NCBI RefSeq assembly: GCF_002277815.1
Contig: NZ_NKJI01000017.1
Coordinates: forward strand, 48,677-112,676
Source of the DNA: Pseudomonas sp. ERMR1:02
GTDB taxonomy: Bacteria; Pseudomonadota; Gammaproteobacteria; Pseudomonadales; Pseudomonadaceae
Direction: 5' to 3'
Length of the DNA stretch: 64,000 bases
Below, piece by piece: positions 14,946 to 23,627 of the stretch (position 1 is its first letter; every line of letters starts with the position of its first letter). The notes beneath the pieces were generated by a model, which ran no database searches, was not told the origin of the DNA, and worked only from the letters and a program-made list of their open reading frames with translations. The position numbers and the translations under genes were made by a program.

Positions 14946-17406
14946 GGGCAAACGTCCTCAGCAAGTCCGCCGGCTGCGTGCGATACAACGAGTACAGCGG
15001 CCACGCCGAGGCCAGCAACGTCGCCACCAGCGCCAGCCCCATCAACTGCAGCAATTGCACTGGAAACACCCGCAATGGCAGGCGCCAACCGAAAGCCTGA
15101 ACGTTGATTACCGTGTCCAGGCACCACGCCAGCGCAATCCCCAACGGCAACGCCAATACCAGCGTCAACAGCGCCAGCAACCAGGTTTGCCCAAGATTGA
15201 GCAGCATCAGCTGCCGGCGGGTCACGCCCAACGCCCAAAGCGGCGCCAATTGCCCGAGACGGCTCTGGCTTTGGGTCAGCAAACTGATAAACAGCGCCAC
15301 GCCGGCCACACAGAGGGTCAGGCTGTTAAGTGCGGCGGTGGCGGCAAAGGTGCGTTCGAACACCTGCGTCGACCAGCCCTTGAGCCGGGCCTGATCGACG
15401 ATGCGACTGTCCTCCAGCGCGAAGCGTGCCTGCAGCGCGGTCACGAACGGCGCAATCAACGCCGGTTCGATGCGCAGGTTGAAGCGACTTGGCGTCAGTT
15501 GCGGCCAGCCGCGCAGCAAGTGATGGACATTGACCAGTACGTGGCCCCTCGGATTGCCGTAGTCGGCGTAGATGCCGATGATGCGCGGTGACCACGGGCC
15601 ATTGGGCGTGGCAATCGTCAGGCGATCGCCCAACTGCACTTTCAGACGTCGGGCCAGTTGTTCGCTGAGCATCAATGCATCGTCCGTGGCCAGGTGCTCC
15701 CAGGGTGTGTCGCCCAGGGCCTCGAGCAGCGGCCAGTGCTGGCGATAGGTCGGGTGATCGATCACGCCGAAGATCTCCGTGGGCCAACCTTGCAACTGAA
15801 TGGAAACTTGCCAGTTGGGCAACACCGCCGTGAGCTGCGGTTGCTGCTTGAGCCAGGTGAGCAGCTCCCGGGCCTGCGCCGGGTTTTGGGGGTTGAGGTA
15901 AAGCTCGGCGGTCAGCCGTTGTTCGAGCCAATTGCTGAAAGTCTGGCGGAAGCCGGCGGTCATGCTGCCGGCGCCGATGTTGGCCGCCAGTGCCAACAGC
16001 AGCGCCATCAACGCCAGGCTCAGGGCGGGTAGTTGCTGGCGGCAATCGGCGACAAACCATTGGCCGAGCACGGAACGACTGCGACTCAAAAGACCGTTGA
16101 GCACGGTATCGAGCACCACCGGCAACGCCAGTGCGGCGCCCAGCAACAGTGCGGCCATCAGCACGAAACCGCTGGCCAGGCTGTCACCGCGCAGCAACGC
16201 CAGCAGCGCGATCGCCAAGGCCAGCGCCGCCACCCAACCCTGACGCCGCAACCAGCGCGCGTGCGCCTGATGCCAGGCCTGCGGATCGGCCAGCGCCAGT
16301 AGCGGCAGACACGCCGCCCGCCACAAACTGTTGGCGCCGGCGAGCAAGGCACCGAGCAGGCTCAGGCCGATGCCGCTTAACCACCACAGCGGGCTCAGGC
16401 TCAACTGCCCCGCCACTTCGGCGCCGTACAGGCCGCGCAGGCTGGCGGCGACATCCGGCAGCAGCATACTGGCCAGCAGGTAGCCGCTCACCACACCGGC
16501 CACGCCACCGATCAAGGCCAGCCCACCCAGTTCGACAGCCAGACAGGCGATCAGCATCCGAGCGCTGACGCCGCAGGCACGCAGGGTTCTGAGCAAGCCT
16601 CGACGCTGTTCCAGCGCCAGTCCTATGGCGGCATGCACAATGAACAGGCCGACCACGAACGACAGAAACCCCAACGCATCAAGGTTCAAGTGGAAGCTCT
16701 CGGTCAGGCGCGCCAGATTGTTTTCTTCACCGCTGCTCTTGAACTGCAGTTGGTCCTTGAGCGAATCGGGCAGTGTCGCGGTGAAATCCTTGGGTAGCAG
16801 CAGTCGCGATACCTGATCCGGCAAACCGAGTATCTGCTGGGCAAAGCCGATGTCCATCAGCAACAGACCTGGCGCCATGTCGGCTTGAGCGTGCAACGGC
16901 GGCAGTGCCTGGCCGTTCACCGCCAACGGACGCTCTCCCTCCGTCAGCCCCAAAGTCTGCAAGGTCTGCGGCGAAATCCAGGTGCTGCCCGGCGGGGTGA
17001 AAAACGCGACGACCTGCTCGATGGCCAGCGCCTGCCCGGCCACTACGCCACCCGCCGGCAGCGACACCGGTTCGATGCCCATCAATTGCAGACGCTGATC
17101 CTCATGGCCCTTGAGCGTCAGCCGTCCCTGCAACACCGGCGAGACCGGCCAGCCGGCACGACGCAGGTCGACAAACCATTGCTGAGGGAACGTCCCACCA
17201 GCGGACGCACTGAGGCTGGCCTGAGGTTCGCCACCAATCAGTTGACTGGCTCGTGCATAACTTTCCCGCGCCTGGCTGTTGAGCGCCTGCACGCCGGTCA
17301 GCAGACTGGTGGCCAACCACAGCCCGGTCAGCACACTGAAAAACTGCACCGGGTGCTGCCGCCAGTGACTGAGCAGCGCCCGCAGGGTTTCGCGAAAAAT
17401 GCGCAT
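14935..17406 (-). CDS. ABC transporter permease, FtsX/MacB type, double-module
   Basis: A permease of about 823 residues with two FtsX-like modules. There is an N-terminal helix, a large periplasmic domain, a helix cluster near 250-450, a second periplasmic domain and three C-terminal helices. This architecture belongs to lipoprotein- or lipid-handling exporters (AttF/AttG-like fused). The ATG at 17406 is 2 bases past the ATPase stop, with GGACGCTGAG before it, so it is the second gene of a three-gene operon. Substrate unknown. Confidence 0.85.
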   Translation of the reverse strand: MRIFRETLRALLSHWRQHPVQFFSVLTGLWLATSLLTGVQALNSQARESYARASQLIGGEPQASLSASAGGTFPQQWFVDLRRAGWPVSPVLQGRLTLKGHEDQRLQLMGIEPVSLPAGGVVAGQALAIEQVVAFFTPPGSTWISPQTLQTLGLTEGERPLAVNGQALPPLHAQADMAPGLLLMDIGFAQQILGLPDQVSRLLLPKDFTATLPDSLKDQLQFKSSGEENNLARLTESFHLNLDALGFLSFVVGLFIVHAAIGLALEQRRGLLRTLRACGVSARMLIACLAVELGGLALIGGVAGVVSGYLLASMLLPDVAASLRGLYGAEVAGQLSLSPLWWLSGIGLSLLGALLAGANSLWRAACLPLLALADPQAWHQAHARWLRRQGWVAALALAIALLALLRGDSLASGFVLMAALLLGAALALPVVLDTVLNGLLSRSRSVLGQWFVADCRQQLPALSLALMALLLALAANIGAGSMTAGFRQTFSNWLEQRLTAELYLNPQNPAQARELLTWLKQQPQLTAVLPNWQVSIQLQGWPTEIFGVIDHPTYRQHWPLLEALGDTPWEHLATDDALMLSEQLARRLKVQLGDRLTIATPNGPWSPRIIGIYADYGNPRGHVLVNVHHLLRGWPQLTPSRFNLRIEPALIAPFVTALQARFALEDSRIVDQARLKGWSTQVFERTFAATAALNSLTLCVAGVALFISLLTQSQSRLGQLAPLWALGVTRRQLMLLNLGQTWLLALLTLVLALPLGIALAWCLDTVINVQAFGWRLPLRVFPVQLLQLMGLALVATLLASAWPLYSLYRTQPADLLRTFAHED

Positions 17407-17407
17407 C

Positions 17408-18076
17408 TCAGCGTCCGTCCACACCGGCCAGACGACCACAATGCAGCACCACTTTGTCCGCCAGTCGCGCCGCGACGCTCGGGCTGTGGGTGACCATCAA
17501 CAGGGTCGTGGGGCTGTCATCGAGCAATTCCAGCAGCAGTTTCAATACCTCGTCACTGGTGGCTTCATCGAGGCTGCCGGTGGGTTCGTCGGCCAGCAGC
17601 AGTTTCGGTTGCGATGCCAGGGCACGCCCCAGCGCCACCCGTTGCTGCTGACCACCAGAGAGTTGTTCCGGATAACGGCGCAGCAAATCAGCCAAGCCCA
17701 ATCGCTGCACCAGATGCGCCTGCCAGCGCGGATCATGACGCCCGGCCAGCCTTGCCTGAAACGCCAGGTTGTCCTCCACCCGCAAGCTGCCGATCAGATT
17801 GAACTGCTGGAACACCAGGCCGATTTCCGTGCGTCGCCAGTTCGCCAGTTGTCCTTCGTTCATCTGCTCCAGCCGATGTTCGCCGCTGCGGATACTGCCG
17901 CGATCGACCTTGTCCAGCCCGGCAATCAAGTGCAGCAAGGTGCTCTTGCCACTGCCTGACTCGCCCATCAGCGCCAGGCTACTGCCGGGTTTGAGGGTCA
18001 GGTCGACGCCTTGCAGCACCGGCAACGGGCCTTGTGGAGTGGCGTAGCTTTTGAAGACGCCCTGGACTTCAAGCAT
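17408..18076 (-). CDS. ABC transporter ATP-binding protein, LolD-like
   Basis: A 222-residue ATPase. Walker A is GESGSGKST, the signature LSGGQQQR, and Walker B LLLADEPTGSLDE, with a His switch in VTHSP. The short length and QLANWRRTEIGLVFQQFNL segment are typical of the LolD/MacB/FtsE group that pairs with FtsX-type permeases. The internal ATG (MLEVQGVF) near 18076 is preferred to an upstream TTG ten codons earlier. First gene of the operon with the permease and lipocalin. Confidence 0.9.
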   Translation of the reverse strand: MLEVQGVFKSYATPQGPLPVLQGVDLTLKPGSSLALMGESGSGKSTLLHLIAGLDKVDRGSIRSGEHRLEQMNEGQLANWRRTEIGLVFQQFNLIGSLRVEDNLAFQARLAGRHDPRWQAHLVQRLGLADLLRRYPEQLSGGQQQRVALGRALASQPKLLLADEPTGSLDEATSDEVLKLLLELLDDSPTTLLMVTHSPSVAARLADKVVLHCGRLAGVDGR

Positions 18077-18434
18077 GGCAGAACCCGTTCGATAAGCGTG
18101 GGCCAAGGATAGCGGCCCTCGAAATCAAATGTGGGAGATTCTATGTTGCAGGACACCCCGGCAGCCTCAAATTGGCTGCTGAACTCTCGATGACACAAGG
18201 GTGATTCTTATTGGAGAGTTGTTGGTGTTACTACGCTTATCGTCAGAGCAAATCCGAACGTTGGACCGCTAATAATACACACTCTTAAAAACGTTTTTTT
18301 TTGCCGAAAGTCGAAGCACTTTCGCCCCGTCCTTGCGCGCCTTACATTTAATTTTGGCTATAACTGAGGAGAGACACGGTTTCCCTGATGAAGTGACAAG
18401 CGTTTAAACATCTACTATCAGGAAGTGGAATCAA
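18077..18434. promoter_or_regulatory. Divergent promoter region, ABC operon and PIG-L gene
   Basis: No gene is seen. The right half is AT-rich with a long T run (about 18295-18302), consistent with the unusual base composition of the adjacent PIG-L gene. Promoters for both directions should lie here; no box is clear enough to place. Confidence 0.35.
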
Positions 18435-19160
18435 ATGCTTCTGCCAATCCCCAAACAGATCACCGTAATTTCCCCACATTTGGATGATGCTGTCTTCAGT
18501 TGCGGCTGCCTTTTGGCTGAGAGTCGAGACGCTCTTGTCATTACAGTATTCGCTGGCGTGCCTGATCCTGATATAGCGGCTCCGGCTTGGGATGTAGCAA
18601 CAGGTTTTAGTAGTGGTTATCAGGCCGTGCTTGCGCGACGTGAGGAAGATACGGAGTCGATGCGTAGACTTGGTGTGAGAGGCACATGGCTCAGTTTCTG
18701 GGATGGCCAGTACGGTCGCAGTTATCAAACGACCGACCTCGTACCGGCGCTAAAAACAATCCTTGAACAAAGGGGTGGGACCGTTCTTATGCCTATGGGA
18801 CTTCTCCACCCCGATCATCTGCTGACTAGCAACGCTTGTTTGGCGGTGCGCGAAGCGTTTCTTCTTGCGCAACAGTACACAGAGGATGGAGCAACTGACC
18901 ACCCAATGAAGTGGTTCGTCTATGAGGAGGCCATCTATCGGCAGTTACCGGGCCTGGTCCTTACTCGGCTCGCTGCCTGGAAGCAGGCTGGGCTAGGAAC
19001 GAGTGCGGTTAGATTTCCCACCTCAAGTGTAAAAAAGAAAGCCTACGCTGTAGGCGCGTATCAGAGTCAACTTCCATTATTCGGAGCCGCCAAACGCGCC
19101 GATATGGGCTCGCCTGAACGCTATTGGCAGCTCGATACTGAGCGGCCGTTGCACCGTTGA
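18435..19160 (+). CDS. PIG-L/LmbE family deacetylase
   Basis: A 241-residue zinc-dependent N-deacetylase. The metal motif is SPHLDDAVFSCG at residues 13-24 and the second His is in MGLLHPDHLLT. Family enzymes remove acetyl from GlcNAc-type sugars in glycolipid, thiol or antibiotic pathways; the substrate here is unknown. Codon use is less GC-biased than its neighbours, suggesting transfer. It stands alone; a sugar-surface role alongside the next genes is only a guess. Confidence 0.85.
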   Translation: MLLPIPKQITVISPHLDDAVFSCGCLLAESRDALVITVFAGVPDPDIAAPAWDVATGFSSGYQAVLARREEDTESMRRLGVRGTWLSFWDGQYGRSYQTTDLVPALKTILEQRGGTVLMPMGLLHPDHLLTSNACLAVREAFLLAQQYTEDGATDHPMKWFVYEEAIYRQLPGLVLTRLAAWKQAGLGTSAVRFPTSSVKKKAYAVGAYQSQLPLFGAAKRADMGSPERYWQLDTERPLHR

Positions 19161-19209
19161 ATTGGCCTGAGTCGGATCGGTTCACGTCTACATAATCACA
19201 TCGGTACAC

Positions 19210-19365
19210 CGCGACTCACGGTGGAAGCGAGCGTGCTCGCGAAAGGGTCATCACATTCAACATCTTCATTGACTGACATACCGATTTCGCGAGCAAGCCC
19301 GCTCCCACAGTTGAAATGCATTCCACTGGGGGAGCGGGCTTGCTCGCGAAGAGGCCGGGTCAGGC
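19210..19365. repeat. REP-type hairpin cluster
   Basis: Three REP halves (GCGAGCGTGCTCGCGAAAG, GCGAGCAAGCCCGCTCCCAC and GGGAGCGGGCTTGCTCGCGA) form alternative hairpins between convergent genes. Confidence 0.8.
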
Positions 19366-19375
19366 AATCAACAAA

Positions 19376-21073
19376 TCACTGCCCCACTGCCATACTCGCC
19401 GGCGCCTGCGATGGCGTGACAATGCTGTTCAAATCAATGTGCTTCCATTCGGGCTTGGCCCCAAGCCGTGCATTGAACCGATAGTTGAACGTGAAATCAT
19501 CCGCCGTCGGCACGCTCAGCGGTTTGCCATACACCGCTTCCACACCTGTCAGGTCGTACCCCATCAACTGCAGCAAGGTCGGGAAGATGTTGTAGTGGCT
19601 GGAGCGATCCTTGTTGCCGGCAAGTGCAGCCTGCCAGTCCAGGGTCTGCAATCCGCTACCCTGAATCACCACCAACGGCACCAGGCCTTCCTCCTCCACC
19701 GGGTCGCCGCCGCAATGGGTGTTCAAACCGGGGTTGCCCCGCTCATGCAGGTCCTGGCCGTGATCCGAGGTATAGATCAGCAAGGCGTTGTTCAGATTCG
19801 CCTGGGCAAATACCCGAGAGAAAAACTCCCCGACGTTCCACAACACTGTGTTCTTGTAGGCATTGCGGTACAGCATCCAATCATCGGGCTGACCATTGAA
19901 ACCGTTGCGCTCGCCGGTGTCCGTCACTTCGACGAATTGCCCCCGAGGCAGCGTCGGACGATAGGCCATGAACGCATCGGGATATTTGTCGTGTACCGGA
20001 AAATGCGCCCCGACCTTGTTGATGATCACCAATTGCGACTTATCGTCATTGAGCAGTTCGATCAGCTTTGCCGCCGCGGCCATGTCGCGGTCGCGCACGC
20101 TGGTCTGGTCGAATTGCACGAACTCGTCGATGTCCTTTTTTTCGGCCGCGCTCATCAGGTTCTGCAGGTTGCCGCCGGTGCGCTGCGCATCGATATAGAC
20201 CGTGTGCATGCCAGCCTTTTTCGCGTACTGCCAGATCGACGGCAGTGTGCTGTTGATTCGCACGTAATCGCCGCGGGTGCCGCCATAACGCAGTGTGACG
20301 TTGGTATCGACGCTGCAATTGGCGATCGAGGCGGCGTAGCCATAGTTGAAAATCTCGACGCCGGCATGCGGCTCCTTGAGATTGCTGTGCACGCCGAACG
20401 GCGCGTTGATGTCCAGGTAGTTGCCGGAAATGCTCTCGTCGATGACCAGCACGATGTCGTGACCCACCGGTTGCCCGATGCGCGCCAGGTTTACCGGTTC
20501 GCGGGGGCCGACGGTGTTGTGCAGCGACTCGTAGGCGAACAGGTTCAAGTAGGCCAGCGGCGTGTACATGACGGGCAACCCCCGCGCGCCCTCCCCCGCG
20601 CGCACGAACAACACGGCACTGAGCAACAGCACCCCCAGCACTGGCGCCGCCACCATCAACGCACCTGGAACGGGCATTCGCCGACGCGGTTTCAGCCCGA
20701 TGCCGATCAACAGCGGCAAACCACCGAGCACGCCGCTGATGATCGCATCGCGGTACTGGTACAGCGCTTCTTCGATGAACCCGCCGGAATACACAAGCGA
20801 GACAAAGCTGCTGTAGGTCAGGTAGTCGGCCGTGACCCGCGAATAAACATCGAAGAACACCGCAGAAACAAACATCGCCAAAGCGAATAGATGACGTATC
20901 AGAGACTGGCGAATGTATGCCGTCATAAATAGCGCAATCGTTAATACGACAAACATGGCGACAAACAGCACTAATGGGAAACCAATGCCCATCACGCTTA
21001 TACGCTCAAAGTAGTAGTCGTAATGAGTGAGCAAATAGACAGCTATCAGAAATTCTTTGAGATATCGAATCAT
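19376..21073 (-). CDS. Membrane sulfatase-like hydrolase/transferase
   Basis: A 565-residue protein. About five N-terminal membrane segments (residues 5-180) precede a periplasmic alkaline-phosphatase-fold domain. Visible are VLVIDESISGNYLD (metal and nucleophile region, with Ser where EptA-type enzymes use Thr), KVGAHFPVHDKYP, YTSDHGQDLHERG and NTHCGGDPVEEEGLVP. The layout is that of phosphoethanolamine- or phosphoglycerol-transferases acting on lipid A or periplasmic glycans. The start at 21073 has GGAGAG before it. It is divergent from the polysaccharide cluster and might decorate its product. Confidence 0.8.
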   Translation of the reverse strand: MIRYLKEFLIAVYLLTHYDYYFERISVMGIGFPLVLFVAMFVVLTIALFMTAYIRQSLIRHLFALAMFVSAVFFDVYSRVTADYLTYSSFVSLVYSGGFIEEALYQYRDAIISGVLGGLPLLIGIGLKPRRRMPVPGALMVAAPVLGVLLLSAVLFVRAGEGARGLPVMYTPLAYLNLFAYESLHNTVGPREPVNLARIGQPVGHDIVLVIDESISGNYLDINAPFGVHSNLKEPHAGVEIFNYGYAASIANCSVDTNVTLRYGGTRGDYVRINSTLPSIWQYAKKAGMHTVYIDAQRTGGNLQNLMSAAEKKDIDEFVQFDQTSVRDRDMAAAAKLIELLNDDKSQLVIINKVGAHFPVHDKYPDAFMAYRPTLPRGQFVEVTDTGERNGFNGQPDDWMLYRNAYKNTVLWNVGEFFSRVFAQANLNNALLIYTSDHGQDLHERGNPGLNTHCGGDPVEEEGLVPLVVIQGSGLQTLDWQAALAGNKDRSSHYNIFPTLLQLMGYDLTGVEAVYGKPLSVPTADDFTFNYRFNARLGAKPEWKHIDLNSIVTPSQAPASMAVGQ

Positions 21074-21335
21074 TGGCTCTCCAGTACCCATTCGCGGCAA
21101 CGGCCAAAAGATCGCCGGCTGTTTTTTGACACTAGCACCGGGCCATTAAAGCGCAAGAAATAGCGGCCTACGACGGGAAAGCGTCAAAAAAAAGATGACT
21201 CATTTCTGACACACTGAACTTCCTACAGCCCTTGTATTTCAAGCCCTTCGACCGTTTATCGCTTTGTTGAAGATGTCCGCGATGGCTAAATATTGCGGTA
21301 GAGCCAGCAGGGCCGAGCCTTTGATGGCAAATGGC
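21074..21335. promoter_or_regulatory. Divergent region upstream of the polysaccharide cluster
   Basis: Non-coding, AT-rich gap between the sulfatase-like gene and the ugd remnant. With the dyads listed next it spans 390 bases. No -10/-35 pair is convincing. Confidence 0.35.
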
Positions 21336-21351
21336 CCCCCAATACTGGGGG
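21336..21351. promoter_or_regulatory. Palindrome CCCCCA-N4-TGGGGG
   Basis: Perfect 6-base arms around ATAC, 113 bases before the first polysaccharide ORF. It has the same design as the CCCA-N4-TGGG pair upstream of the amyloid operon at 50.5 kb. A shared activator is possible, but no good -24/-12 promoter follows. Confidence 0.45.
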
Positions 21352-21369
21352 TGTCTTAACTCGTTTACA

Positions 21370-21385
21370 TGTCAGATTGCTGACA
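21370..21385. promoter_or_regulatory. Palindrome TGTCAG-N4-CTGACA
   Basis: Perfect 6-base arms around ATTG, 79 bases before the ugd remnant ATG. It may be an operator for a dimeric regulator or a small hairpin in the leader. Confidence 0.4.
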
Positions 21386-21463
21386 CGGTTTCCCAAGGCT
21401 GGGCTATACCCCTTTTGACAGTCCCATTTCTGATCTTTCTACCGTCTTACGAGGCACGCCAAT

Positions 21464-21832
21464 ATGGACGTGAGCGTATTGGGTACGGGCTATGTTGGCC
21501 TGATACAAGCTGCGGCACCGGCCGATGTCGGACATCGCGTCTTATGTGTCGACAGCGATCCGAACAAGATCAGGCAACTGCAACAAGCCGTACCGCCGAT
21601 CAGCGAACCGGGACTTTGCGGCACATTGGAAGAGAACATCAAGACCGGTCGGCTGCTCTTCTCAACCCAGGCCAGCGATGCAGTCGAGTACGCCGCATAC
21701 GCAATGCTCACCACGCGCATCAGTTTCAGGAACGAACTGGCCAACCTTAGCGATCTGCTGGGGGCCGACGTCGAAGCGGTGCGCAAAGGCATCGGCTTGC
21801 GTCACGTCGTGCCCGAGGCGCTGCGCCCATGA
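21464..21832 (+). pseudogene. UDP-glucose/GDP-mannose dehydrogenase remnant, internal deletion
   Basis: A 122-codon open frame. Residues 1-75 match the start of Ugd-type dehydrogenases (VLGTGYVGL, HRVLCVDSDPNKIRQL, ISEPGL). At about residue 76 the sequence jumps in frame to YAAYAMLTTRISFRNELANL and GADVEAVRKGIG, which normally lie near residue 205-240, and then stops. So the region between and the entire C-terminal half, including the catalytic Cys, are gone and the protein cannot be an active dehydrogenase (normal length about 440). The ribosome site GAGG and the ATGA overlap with the next gene are kept, so it may serve only to couple translation. Confidence 0.85.
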
Positions 21833-22863
21833 AAACTCTCGTGACCGGAGCCGCCGGATTCATTGGTGCCCATTGTGTGTTGCGGCTGTTGCGCGACGGG
21901 CATCAGGTGGTCGGACTGGACAACTTCAACGACTACTACGACCCGCAACTCAAACACGATCGCGTGCGCTGGGTGCAGGAGCAGGTCGGCCATTTCCAGC
22001 TCGCAACGATTGATCTGGCTGATGCTTCGGCCGTCGAGAATCTGTTTGCCCGTGAACAACCCGAGGTGGTGATTAACCTCGCGGCCCAGGCCGGAGTGCG
22101 TTACTCCCTGGAGAAACCCCGGGCCTACCTCGACAGCAATGTAATCGGATTCCTCAACATCCTCGAAAGCTGCCGCAACCACCCGGTCAAACATTTGATT
22201 TACGCCTCGTCCAGCTCGGTGTATGGCGCCAACCAACACACGCCTTACTCGGTACGCGACGGCGTCGATCACCCGCTGTCGCTGTACGCCGCAACCAAGA
22301 AAGCCAATGAACTGATGGCCCACAGTTATAGCCACCTGTTTGGCATTCCCTGCACCGGCCTGCGTTTTTTCACGGTGTACGGTCCCTGGGGCCGGCCCGA
22401 CATGTCACCGATCCTTTTCGCCCGGGCGATCAATGAAGGCAAGCCGCTGAAGTTGTTCAACCATGGCGAACATCAGCGCGACTTTACCTACATCGACGAC
22501 ATCATCGAGAGCATCGCCCGGTTGATCGAGCGGCCACCACAGGCCAATGCCCAATGGGACCGCGAACAACCGGACCCGGCCAGCAGCATGGCGCCATGGC
22601 GGATCTACAACATCGGCGGCCAGCACTCGGTGGAACTCAAGGACTACCTGGCGCTGCTGGAAAAACACCTGGGGCAAAAAGCCCTGGTCGAGTTGCTGCC
22701 CCTGCAACCCGGCGATGTCCTCAACACTTGCGCCGATGCCAGCGACCTGGCCCGCGCCACCGGTTTCCAGCCATGTATCGAGCTGGATGAGGGACTCGGG
22801 CGCTTCATTGCCTGGTTCCGCGATTACTACCCACTGCCTGTCGCTCATGCCGCTCGCGGCTGA
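21829..22863 (+). CDS. NAD-dependent epimerase, UDP-glucuronate 4-epimerase-like
   Basis: A 344-residue extended SDR. GAAGFIG near residue 8 binds NAD, ASSSSVYG supplies the Ser, and YAATKKANE the Tyr-xxx-Lys. DNFNDYYDPQLKHDR and RFFTVYGPWGRPDM are typical of UDP-glucuronate 4-epimerases, which make UDP-galacturonate. Its natural partner, Ugd, is deleted just upstream, so UDP-glucuronate must come from another ugd. The ATG overlaps the remnant's stop. Second frame of the polysaccharide operon. Confidence 0.88.
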   Translation: MKTLVTGAAGFIGAHCVLRLLRDGHQVVGLDNFNDYYDPQLKHDRVRWVQEQVGHFQLATIDLADASAVENLFAREQPEVVINLAAQAGVRYSLEKPRAYLDSNVIGFLNILESCRNHPVKHLIYASSSSVYGANQHTPYSVRDGVDHPLSLYAATKKANELMAHSYSHLFGIPCTGLRFFTVYGPWGRPDMSPILFARAINEGKPLKLFNHGEHQRDFTYIDDIIESIARLIERPPQANAQWDREQPDPASSMAPWRIYNIGGQHSVELKDYLALLEKHLGQKALVELLPLQPGDVLNTCADASDLARATGFQPCIELDEGLGRFIAWFRDYYPLPVAHAARG

Positions 22864-22880
22864 AGTCTGCGGAGGACTCC

Positions 22881-23627
22881 ATGACTGGTCATGAAAAAAG
22901 TATACCGATCCTACAGTTGCGCCCAGACAAGCGCCTGGACCCCGAACACCGAATGCGCCTCGATGCGGCGATCCACAGGCAGGGTCGCGGCTGGGTGACA
23001 GGCCGTGCCGGTGGTCGGCCATGGACGCTGTCGCGAACCAACCGTGTGTTCGCCTGCTTCGGTGCGTTGGTGATTCTGCTGCTGATTTCCCCCATGCTGC
23101 TGGCATTGGCACTGGCAATCAAATTCACCAGCACGGGGCCGGTCCTGTTCGTGCAAAAGCGCACCGGCTATCGCGGCCGCAAGTTCGGCATGTACAAGTT
23201 CCGCACCATGGTGACCAACGCCGAGGAGCTCAAGGAGTCGCTGCGCCACCTGAACAAACACGGTGCCGACGCCATCGATTTCAAGATCGACCACGACCCG
23301 CGCATCTCCGGCATCGGCGGCTTTTTGCGACGCACCAGCCTCGACGAGCTGCCTAACCTGATCAATGTGGTGAGCGGCGACATGCGCCTGGTCGGCCCCC
23401 GTCCGACGTCGTTCAACGCCTATCGCTACAAGGACAATCATCTCGCGCGCCTGAGTATCTACCCCGGCATGACCGGTCTGTGGCAGATCTCCGGGCGCAG
23501 CAATATCGACTTCGACCAGCGCGTTGAGTTGGACCTCAACTACATCGCCGAGCAGAGCCTGCTGCTTGATCTGAAGATCCTGTTGAAAACCCCCTTCAAA
23601 GTATTCAGCGGCCACGGAGCAAGCTAA
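22881..23627 (+). CDS. Undecaprenyl-phosphate sugar phosphotransferase
   Basis: A 248-residue monotopic phosphoglycosyl transferase. It starts repeat-unit assembly by moving a sugar phosphate onto undecaprenyl phosphate. One membrane helix (about 50-80) precedes the catalytic domain: KRTGYRGRKFGMYKFRTM, then RRTSLDELPNLINVVSGDM, RLVGPRPTSF and PGMTGLWQISGRS. It lacks the four-helix N-terminal half of WcaJ/WbaP. GGAGG precedes the ATG. The stop overlaps the next start (TAATG). Confidence 0.92.
   Translation: MTGHEKSIPILQLRPDKRLDPEHRMRLDAAIHRQGRGWVTGRAGGRPWTLSRTNRVFACFGALVILLLISPMLLALALAIKFTSTGPVLFVQKRTGYRGRKFGMYKFRTMVTNAEELKESLRHLNKHGADAIDFKIDHDPRISGIGGFLRRTSLDELPNLINVVSGDMRLVGPRPTSFNAYRYKDNHLARLSIYPGMTGLWQISGRSNIDFDQRVELDLNYIAEQSLLLDLKILLKTPFKVFSGHGAS

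Noticed and set aside
21386..21463. Sigma-54 promoter for the polysaccharide cluster
   Set aside because: The best GG and GC pairs have wrong spacing (9 instead of 10 bases) and lack the TGGC and TTGC context.
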